Of a DNA stretch of 20,572 nt, positions 14,317 through 20,572 are shown one piece after another. Position 1 is the stretch's first letter. Each line of letters starts with the position of its first letter. Source of the DNA: Salmonirosea sp038204185 (GTDB taxonomy: Bacteria; Bacteroidota; Bacteroidia; Cytophagales; Spirosomataceae); contig JBBRDE010000070.1 in assembly GCA_038204185.1 (NCBI GenBank), forward strand, positions 1-20,572, in the 5' to 3' direction. A program made the position numbers and the translations under genes. The notes beneath the pieces are model-generated. The model ran no database searches. It saw nothing but the letters and a program-made list of their open reading frames with translations, and had not been told where the DNA came from.

Positions 14317-14410
14317 GAGATATTTATTTATTAAATTCAAAAAGGACTTCTGATATTAGAAAAAAAGCGGAGAATGCCGGATACTTACTTAAACAGGGAA
14401 GTAACAATTC

Positions 14411-14458
14411 AAAAAAAGAATGGATAAGACAAGCCTGCCAAATGAGCAGGCTTGTCTT
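14411..14458 (-). terminator. Strong hairpin terminator after susD
   Basis: AAGACAAGCCTGC (14426-14438) pairs perfectly with GCAGGCTTGTCTT (14446-14458): a 13-bp stem with a 7-nt loop. On the minus strand it begins 7 nt after the susD stop and is followed by ATCCATTC and then TTTTTTT. It should end the susC-susD transcript, or strongly reduce read-through into the cytochrome-dehydrogenase gene. Confidence 0.85.
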
Positions 14459-14465
14459 CCAAAAA

Positions 14466-15974
14466 TCAAAAGTGCGGGCTTAATGCTGCTTCATCGGCCG
14501 GAAGTGCATAAAACAAATCCAAATTGGTGAAGGCATTACTACGTGGCACATTCCCTTCGGGATAGTAGTAAGCTACCGGATTAGCTTTTATTCTTTGCCC
14601 ATAAGCGGTTATAACTGCTACCGCCCGGCCGGTACGAGTAAGGTCAAACCAGCGCTTGTTTTCAAAAGCTAATTCTACCCTTCTCTCTTGATAAATGGCC
14701 GTACGCATGTCAGCTTGTGAAGATGCTTTGGTATCTGACAGTCCAGCCCGCTTACGAACTTGATTTAAATACGGAGCCGCTTCACTGGGTTTACCCAGCT
14801 CAGTCAGCGTTTCCGCCAGGAAAAGCAGCACTTCTGAATAGCGATAAATCGGCCAGTTGGTACCGGTGTTGTTATGCAGAGCGTGTGGCTTTGCGTATTT
14901 TTTGATGTATGGGTATACTTTATCCTTCCGGAGACTTCCGCTTAAAGTAACATATCCGATAGAAGCATCCTTACGCGTATCGCCTGTTTCGTAAGCGGCG
15001 ATGATATCGGGAGTAGGAATATTGTTCCCCTCTCCGGTAAGTGGCTGGGGATTAGAGGTACCCGTGATCTTTACGAGCTCATCCGGAGCCATAGGGCGGG
15101 GCATGAAGTTGTATATGAAATTTCCGTTCAAACCCGCTGAACCTTCAATAAACTGTACTTCGAAGACTGACTCCTTATTATTTTTATTTGAGGTCGAGGT
15201 TGAGAACGCATCAGCATAGTTAGGGATTAGCGCGTACTCATTACTCGATACTACATCTTTCAGTAATGGCTCGGCTTGTGCCCACTTTTTCTGATGAATG
15301 TATACGTTAGCGAGCAATGTTTTGGCAGCTCCCGAAGTGACCCGGCCTGCTTCCTGCGTAGACTTTGGCAAGAGCGAGGTAGTTGCTTCCAGCAGGTCCT
15401 TTTCAATTTGTGCGTACAGTTCAGCTGCTGTTGCCAAAGGCAAGGCCGCTTCCTGCCGAACCGAAACCGGCGTCAGGTGCAGAGGTGCTTTGTTGAAGTA
15501 GCGTACAAGTTCGAAATAGGCATAGGCTCTCAGGAACTGCGCCTGCCCTTTCAGGTTTTTCTTCGATGTAGCATCAAAATCAACGTCATCAATCAACACC
15601 AGAATCTGGTTGGCCCGGGCGATGATCTGATAATCCTGACGGTAGTTGTTCAGCACGTGGGTGTTGGTCGTTAAACCATCTGATACAGGAATGGCGAAAT
15701 CGGCGATGTCTTCCTGTTGCTCAGTAGCTCCAAACAACGGATTACGTGCATAATAGGTATTGTCCGAATGCATCTCGCCTAGCAGATAGGCACGGTCGTT
15801 GACAATCGTCCGTAACGGTACGTAGGCAGCATTAACGGCCTGCTTGAAATCGGATTCGGTTTTGAAAAAAGTAGCCGAACTTAGGCTGGTTTCGGGAAAT
15901 ATTTCCAGAAACCTGCTGTCACAAGCGGTGAGTAATAGCCCGGTTAGGGAGGTTAATATTAGTAATTTTTTCAT
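14466..15974 (-). CDS. SusD/RagB family outer-membrane nutrient-binding lipoprotein
   Basis: This 502-residue protein starts MKKLLILTSLTGLLLTACDS, a signal peptide with lipobox LTAC (lipidated Cys18). The N-terminal part has the SusD-like opening FLEIFPETSLSSATFFKTES and TPR-like helices (QFLRAYAYFELVRYFNKAPL). The C-terminal part has the usual RYSEVLLFLAETLTELG, YLNQVRKRAGL and ERRVELAFENKRWFDLTRTG phrases. Length is typical (about 450-600). It would sit on the cell surface as the lid over the SusC channel and bind the glycan or glycoside. It starts 52 bp after the susC stop and is followed at once by a terminator, so susC-susD is a two-gene unit. The ligand cannot be told from sequence. Confidence 0.96.
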   Translation of the reverse strand: MKKLLILTSLTGLLLTACDSRFLEIFPETSLSSATFFKTESDFKQAVNAAYVPLRTIVNDRAYLLGEMHSDNTYYARNPLFGATEQQEDIADFAIPVSDGLTTNTHVLNNYRQDYQIIARANQILVLIDDVDFDATSKKNLKGQAQFLRAYAYFELVRYFNKAPLHLTPVSVRQEAALPLATAAELYAQIEKDLLEATTSLLPKSTQEAGRVTSGAAKTLLANVYIHQKKWAQAEPLLKDVVSSNEYALIPNYADAFSTSTSNKNNKESVFEVQFIEGSAGLNGNFIYNFMPRPMAPDELVKITGTSNPQPLTGEGNNIPTPDIIAAYETGDTRKDASIGYVTLSGSLRKDKVYPYIKKYAKPHALHNNTGTNWPIYRYSEVLLFLAETLTELGKPSEAAPYLNQVRKRAGLSDTKASSQADMRTAIYQERRVELAFENKRWFDLTRTGRAVAVITAYGQRIKANPVAYYYPEGNVPRSNAFTNLDLFYALPADEAALSPHF

Positions 15975-16026
15975 TCTATTGAATATTTTAGGAATGGGAA
16001 AAAGAATCTAGCTAGAGGTACCCCTA

Positions 16027-19000
16027 TCAGAAGTTCAGGTTAATACCCACGGTATAGGTACGTGGAACAGGATAATTTGATAGGTCTACACCTGGACTCA
16101 GGTTTCCGCCATCACCCTGACCATTGCCTTGAGCACTGGTTTCGGGGTTAGGTCCTCCCCAGTACTTCGTAAATATGTATAGCTGCTGAATAGAAGTATA
16201 CAAACGAGCTGACTTGAAAAATTTGTTAGACCTATTGATAGTGTAGCCTAATGTCACATTCTTGATCGTAAAAAATGAAGCATCGGCTATAAATCGACTA
16301 TTCATCCAGTCGCGCTCGATGCCCGTTACGTTGCCACCGCCCACGGTAGTACCATAGAAACCTTTGCCAGGATTAGACTCGGACCGGAAACGGTACTTTA
16401 CTTCTTCTACCATGTTAAATACACCATCGAGGTTAGCTGTGCTATACAGGTGGCGTACCAACAACTTGTTACCGTATGATCCCGAACCTACAATGGACAA
16501 GTCAAAATCTCCATAGCGGAATGTATTTGTGATACCATAAATAAACTTAGGGAAAGGATTGCCGATAATAGTTTGATCGTCGTTATCGCCACCTCGGTCG
16601 ATAACTCCGTTACCGTTGATATCCAATAGCTTGATACTACCCACTGTAGACTTGCCCGGTACCTGAGGAGAAGAGTCCAGATCAGCTTTATTGAGATAAA
16701 CACCATCGGCAATAAAGCCACGGAACTGGCCAAATGGTTGACCTACTTGTGTGATGTGGAAGGAGCCGTAAACCCGGTCAATTCCATCGGCCAACGACAG
16801 TACTTTATTCCGGTTAAAGGAAATATTAGCGTTGGTAGTCCATTGAAGTTTTCCAGTCGTATTGCGGGTTATCACTGAAAACTCATGCCCCCAAAACTTG
16901 ATTTCACCGATGTTGTCAGGAAAGTTACTGAAGCCCGACTCTTGCGGTACCTGCACATTGTAAAGCAAGTTAGTAGTGCGCTTGTTATAATAATCGTAGG
17001 TGAGTTGGAGGCGGTCGTTGAATAATCCCAGATCCAATCCAATGTCAAATTGCTTGGTGGTTTCCCAGCCCAGATTATTATTGGCCAGCGACGTCACTAC
17101 GGCTCCTGATGCCACGGAGTTGCCAAATGCGGCATTAACCGTATTATTGATCAAGGCATACTGCGTGTAGTTACCAATGTTGTTGTTACCCGTGATACCG
17201 AAACTGGTACGAAGCTTGGCGAAAGAAACCTTAGGAATGCTCTGCATGAATGATTCATCCGATATTACCCAACCTGCCGACACAGAAGGGAAAGTACCCC
17301 AGCGATTTTCTGAGCCAAAGCGCGACGAACCATCCGTACGGATAGAGGCAGTCAACAGATATTTTCCTTTGTAGTTGTAGGTAAAACGTGAAAGGAAAGA
17401 TGTAAGGCTCCACTCATCTACGCCACTATTGGTACCACCCCGGTTGACGTTGATTGCACCTTGTACTGTTGGCAGGCGGTCGTCCGAATAGGTGTCAGCC
17501 TGAATACGAAATCTATCCTGACGGAAATGCTGGTTGGTAAATCCTCCCAAAAGCTCAAAGTTGTGCTCGCCGAGGCTTAGATTATACGTAGCCAGGTTTT
17601 CATTCAGCCAGGTAAAATTGTCAACGTTTTGCCGTATCGATACCGCTGTGGTTGGTATGGGGGTATTGATTGCGCTGGTAGCCGTAGATGGATTGAAGAA
17701 GAAAAACTTGGAGCTCAGCAACTCGGCATTGATTGTAGATTTAAGGACAAGGCCTTTAATAGGCCGATATTCTACATATCCATTCGACAGGATGTTGGTT
17801 TCTTTGGTTTCATTTACCAGTTCATTGGCAGACCGTACCCAGTTGGCGTAGGCGAAGATATTACCCGTGCTGCCGGGGAAGCGGTTGAACAATGTCAAAT
17901 CGCCCTTATCGTCATAAATGGGCATAACCGGCCAGGTGTGCAGGGCGTTGAACAGGATACCCGTACCGCGATCACCATCGGTGCGGGGGGTATTGTCGAA
18001 TACGTAGGAAGGAGCAATATTGAAGCCGATCCTTACTTTGTCAGAAATATCATAATCCATATTCATCCGTAACGAGTATCTTTTGTACACGTTATTGATG
18101 ACAACCCCCTGCTGGTTGAAAACCCCTGCTACCAGGGCAGTGCGCAATTTTTCCTTGTTCGACGTAATCGTCAGGTTGTAGCTTTGTATCGGAGCCTTTC
18201 TTAATAAGGCACCGTACCAATCGTTGTTTTTACCCTTGTATTGGGATGGGTTTTGAAATTCGACAGGAACGGGTGAACCCTGATCTTCGTAGTATTCCTT
18301 TTTGAATTGGGCAAATTCCTCGGCATCCAACATTTTGATACGTCCTCGAACGGGTACCTCTTGTATGCCTACATAGGTATTGAAACTTACGTTGGTTTGG
18401 CCACTCTTTCCTTTCTTGGTGGTGATTAGTACTACGCCATTGGCGGCGCGGGAACCGTAGAGCGACGTAGAGGCGGCATCTTTCAGAATCGTGATGTCCT
18501 CCACCTCGTCGGGGTTGATATTGCTGATATCGCCCGAAATCGGGAAGCCGTCGATAACGTACAGCGGTGAGCTACCCCCCGAAACCGACAACTGGCCCCG
18601 AATACGGATGTTCATCCCCTGGCCGGGCTTGCCGGTAGTCTGGTTGATCTGCACACCCGCGAGGCGGCCCTGTAATTTCTGCGAAATCTGCGATACCGGA
18701 ATGTCCCTTATTTCCGCTGCGCTGACGGTTTGTACAGCTCCCGTAATTTCTTTCTTGGTTTGGCTACCGTATCCCACTACAATCACCTCGGAAAGCGATT
18801 TAGTATCGGTAGCCATTTTGACATTGATCGTTGAGCGACCGTTAATGGCTTCTTCTATGGACAGAAAGCCCACATAAGAGAATACCAATGTGCCGTTGTC
18901 TCCAGGGGTGTTGAGCGAGTAAGCACCCCCTGCGTCGGTGGTGGTGCCGGTGTTAGTACCTTTCAGTACCACACTTACACCCGGCAGGGCAGTGCCTGCA

Positions 19001-19185
19001 TCATCAGTAACTCTCCCAGAGATTGAGGCTACTGGTACATTAGAAAAGGGAATCACATCAACCGCGAAGGCTGACGGCATGGTCAGAGGTAGGATCAGGA
19101 GACAAACCAGCAGTCTGGTAATCAGAGTCAGATTGCTGAGTCGACCGATCGTCCCACGAAATTGTAGTTGTAGCGATGGGTTCAT
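16027..19185 (-). CDS. SusC/RagA family TonB-dependent outer-membrane transporter
   Basis: This 1052-residue protein begins MNPSLQLQFRGTIGRLSNLT with a long signal peptide (hydrophobic core about 19-34, cleavage probably after SAFA, residue 41). A CarboxypepD_reg-like domain spans about 54-125 (SISGRVTDDAGTALPGVSVV). The plug domain covers about 135-260, with the SusC hallmarks VIVVGYGSQTKKEITGAV, SSPLYVIDGFPISGDI, ITILKDAASTSLYGSRAANG and VVLITTKKGK. The rest is the beta-barrel, ending in ...TYTVGINLNF with the terminal Phe expected for barrel assembly. There is no N-terminal secretin/TonB-short (STN) domain, so it is not an anti-sigma-controlled transducer. It imports a glycan fragment or glycoside in partnership with the adjacent SusD. 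The gene is intact. A 649-bp gene-free stretch lies upstream. Substrate is unknown; the neighbours suggest a glycoside handled by oxidation. Confidence 0.97.
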   Translation of the reverse strand: MNPSLQLQFRGTIGRLSNLTLITRLLVCLLILPLTMPSAFAVDVIPFSNVPVASISGRVTDDAGTALPGVSVVLKGTNTGTTTDAGGAYSLNTPGDNGTLVFSYVGFLSIEEAINGRSTINVKMATDTKSLSEVIVVGYGSQTKKEITGAVQTVSAAEIRDIPVSQISQKLQGRLAGVQINQTTGKPGQGMNIRIRGQLSVSGGSSPLYVIDGFPISGDISNINPDEVEDITILKDAASTSLYGSRAANGVVLITTKKGKSGQTNVSFNTYVGIQEVPVRGRIKMLDAEEFAQFKKEYYEDQGSPVPVEFQNPSQYKGKNNDWYGALLRKAPIQSYNLTITSNKEKLRTALVAGVFNQQGVVINNVYKRYSLRMNMDYDISDKVRIGFNIAPSYVFDNTPRTDGDRGTGILFNALHTWPVMPIYDDKGDLTLFNRFPGSTGNIFAYANWVRSANELVNETKETNILSNGYVEYRPIKGLVLKSTINAELLSSKFFFFNPSTATSAINTPIPTTAVSIRQNVDNFTWLNENLATYNLSLGEHNFELLGGFTNQHFRQDRFRIQADTYSDDRLPTVQGAINVNRGGTNSGVDEWSLTSFLSRFTYNYKGKYLLTASIRTDGSSRFGSENRWGTFPSVSAGWVISDESFMQSIPKVSFAKLRTSFGITGNNNIGNYTQYALINNTVNAAFGNSVASGAVVTSLANNNLGWETTKQFDIGLDLGLFNDRLQLTYDYYNKRTTNLLYNVQVPQESGFSNFPDNIGEIKFWGHEFSVITRNTTGKLQWTTNANISFNRNKVLSLADGIDRVYGSFHITQVGQPFGQFRGFIADGVYLNKADLDSSPQVPGKSTVGSIKLLDINGNGVIDRGGDNDDQTIIGNPFPKFIYGITNTFRYGDFDLSIVGSGSYGNKLLVRHLYSTANLDGVFNMVEEVKYRFRSESNPGKGFYGTTVGGGNVTGIERDWMNSRFIADASFFTIKNVTLGYTINRSNKFFKSARLYTSIQQLYIFTKYWGGPNPETSAQGNGQGDGGNLSPGVDLSNYPVPRTYTVGINLNF

Positions 19186-19834
19186 AATTTCGAAAGTTTG
19201 GTTTTTAGAAATGAGACAGAATCCGCTGCACGAATCTTTCTGGAAAAATGCAGACGGGTCTTTTACACAATTGGCCGGGGTGAGTTACTACCAGTTGTTT
19301 TCTTTGGGTAATGTAGTATTTACATAGGCTGAGTGGTAAGGATTAAAAATGGTGTAATAAGCACTGAAAAATTGGATTTGCTACAATTAAAATGTATAAA
19401 GTGCAAAGCTATGAATACTCAAAATCTAACCATCCTATACTGTCTTTCTTAAGTATAAGATGGATGATCCTGAGTACATTCTGTTGAGGTATTCCTGCTA
19501 TAAGGATATGAAGCAGTTGAGAACTAGCCGTGTCCAGCTAATAAAGAAGTAGAAAAGGCATTAGGAAATCAAATTAACCCATTGATTAACAGAAACTTAA
19601 CAAGATTAAATCTGTTTAGCTTAAGAACAAGACTTTTTACGGGACAGGACGCTACAACAGAGTAACCCTATACCTCGAATTTGTAGACAAAAGAGAGTAA
19701 TATTCGGCAGTAAACAGCCCTTCCCAGAAGGAGAATCCCCTCAAAGTGATCACGCAGGAACAGATTATTCCAACCTCACCTGCCGGGAAGTTTTCACCTT
19801 ACTTTGAAGCCCAGCACTCTAGCCGGAAGAATCG
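19186..19834. other. Gene-free A/T-rich stretch upstream of susC
   Basis: I find no credible gene here on either strand: stops are frequent in all frames and no family motif appears. It is visibly richer in A and T than the flanking genes. It holds the TTAAC-rich tract near 19571-19604 and the small palindromes TCTTA-agta-TAAGA (19446-19459) and AGATTaAATCT (around 19604-19614). It must contain the susC promoter and probably its control site. No terminator with a T-run could be identified after the ThuA-like gene that ends at 19835. Confidence 0.6.
19404..19411 (-). promoter_or_regulatory. Candidate Bacteroidota -7 promoter element TAGCTTTG for susC
   Basis: On the minus strand the octamer TAGCTTTG matches the Bacteroidota -7 consensus TAnnTTTG. 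It is the only such match I found in the stretch upstream of susC. A good -33 TTG element at the expected distance is not visible, which weakens the call. If used, it would give a 5' leader of about 210 nt before the susC start at 19185. Confidence 0.35.
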
Positions 19835-20572
19835 CTAATTCACGATACCCCGGTAGGGTACCTTAATGTCCATTTTACCCTTCCAGGTTTTAGGTACGGG
19901 CTTGCCCAGCTCCCAGTGGATGGCGTTGACGACCAGGCGCTGGAACGCTTCGACCTGAAAATCTTCGGGATGACCCAGCGTAGTCATAAACACGCGGGCA
20001 CCCTTTGGGTTCTGCCAGGTCCAGGCTACGGGCTGATCTACGGCGGGCTTCGTATTAGGATTCACCGATTTGCCCATCAGCAACCAGTTAGCGCCCTTCA
20101 CCGGGTAGTCGGGCAGTACCCGGTACAGCCACGACGCTGCGTGAAAGTTCGGATCGACGCCCGTGAGAATTGGGTGTTTGGCCGCTTCGGGAATAATCGA
20201 AACATCGGTCGTGCTCTCATGGCCGTAGTGGGAGTGTTTGGCAGCGCCGCCCCAGCCCGGAGGCGAGCCGAAGGCACGCTCGCCGAAAGCATTCCAGGCT
20301 GCAAGTTCGTGGTCTTTGGGATAGTTGAAAGAGTGGGTACTCGTGCGAAAACCCATGACGGGCTTGCCGGAGTTGAGGTACTCATCCAGGTAGGCCACCT
20401 GGTCTTTGGGAAGCCGACGCCAGCGTAGGAAAAACACGGCCAGGTCGGCCTCGCGCAATGCCTCCAGACCTGGAATATTTTCTTCGCTGTTCTGGTTGGG
20501 TGAGGCTTTCAAAAACTTAGTACGCATCCCGTAGTTTTTTACCAGCTCGGCGGCAATGATCGGCAGCGTCGA
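19835..20572 (-). CDS. ThuA-like domain protein (C-terminal part; runs off the right edge)
   Basis: The frame is open from the window edge at 20572 down to the stop at 19835 (245 residues visible). An internal ATG at 20527 is not the true start: the sequence before it (STLPIIAAELVKNYG) continues the fold seamlessly. ThuA-like features are EADLAVFFLRWRRLPKDQ, LNSGKPVMGFRTSTHSFNYP, a GHPEDFQVEAFQRLVVNAIH block, and a C-terminal VPYRGIVN. It is a paralogue of the protein at 8622-9683, sharing the RTSTH(A/S)FN core and the C-terminal helix, but the middle region differs (AFGSPPGWGGAAKHSHYGHE). An N-terminal signal peptide, if present, is outside the window. It probably acts in the periplasm on a sugar; the reaction of ThuA proteins is not established. 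Confidence 0.85.
   Translation of the reverse strand, partial: STLPIIAAELVKNYGMRTKFLKASPNQNSEENIPGLEALREADLAVFFLRWRRLPKDQVAYLDEYLNSGKPVMGFRTSTHSFNYPKDHELAAWNAFGERAFGSPPGWGGAAKHSHYGHESTTDVSIIPEAAKHPILTGVDPNFHAASWLYRVLPDYPVKGANWLLMGKSVNPNTKPAVDQPVAWTWQNPKGARVFMTTLGHPEDFQVEAFQRLVVNAIHWELGKPVPKTWKGKMDIKVPYRGIVN

Noticed and set aside
18938..19327. Plus-strand open frame reaching into the gap upstream of susC
   Set aside because: Most of it is antisense to the susC signal and CarboxypepD_reg region; the tail in the gap has no support.
1..20572. Insertion sequence, prophage, tRNA or rRNA genes
   Set aside because: No transposase, integrase, phage gene, terminal inverted repeats with target duplication, or tRNA/rRNA-like sequence was found on either strand.

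Overview
The window looks like chromosomal DNA of a Bacteroidota member, most likely Cytophagales (Spirosomataceae/Cytophagaceae-like). The reasons are a SusC/SusD pair, lipoprotein signals of the Bacteroidota kind, A/T-rich leaders before start codons instead of strong Shine-Dalgarno sites, a DUF1080 lipoprotein and a ThuA lipoprotein. The genus is an inference and cannot be fixed from the sequence alone. All 15 genes are read from the minus strand, so transcription runs from high to low coordinates.

In transcription order: (1) the C-terminal part of a ThuA-like protein that enters from the right edge (20572-19835); (2) an A/T-rich gene-free stretch of about 650 bp with a candidate promoter; (3) the susC-susD pair (19185-14466), closed by a strong hairpin terminator; (4) a large exported protein with a sorbosone-dehydrogenase-type propeller and a C-terminal cytochrome c domain (14316-11593), closed by a second strong terminator; (5) a nine-gene sugar-catabolic run (11454-1938): DUF1080 lipoprotein, D-tagatose 3-epimerase-like TIM barrel, ThuA lipoprotein, IolE-like TIM barrel, alpha/beta hydrolase, DUF4432 (aldose-epimerase-like), a phosphomannose-isomerase-like cupin, a third TIM-barrel protein and a Gfo/Idh/MocA oxidoreductase, closed by a third hairpin terminator; (6) an RbsA-like ATPase and the first 94 residues of an RbsC-like permease, running off the left edge.

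Read together, this is a sugar or glycoside uptake and catabolism island. SusCD would bring an oligosaccharide or glycoside across the outer membrane. The exported dehydrogenase, DUF1080 and ThuA proteins would act on it in the periplasm. The Rbs-type importer would carry a monosaccharide across the inner membrane, and the oxidoreductase, isomerases, epimerases, dehydratase-like protein and hydrolase would process it. No classical glycoside hydrolase, no sugar kinase and no regulator lies in the window. The family mix (Gfo/Idh/MocA, DUF1080, ThuA, TIM-barrel isomerase/dehydratase) resembles pathways that cleave glycosides through 3-keto-sugar intermediates. The substrate is unknown.

Two sequence-level peculiarities stand out. 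The palindrome GGTACC occurs about 37 times by my hand count, roughly seven times the chance expectation. Most gaps inside the catabolic run also carry short, stuttering or palindromic repeats, often immediately before a start codon.
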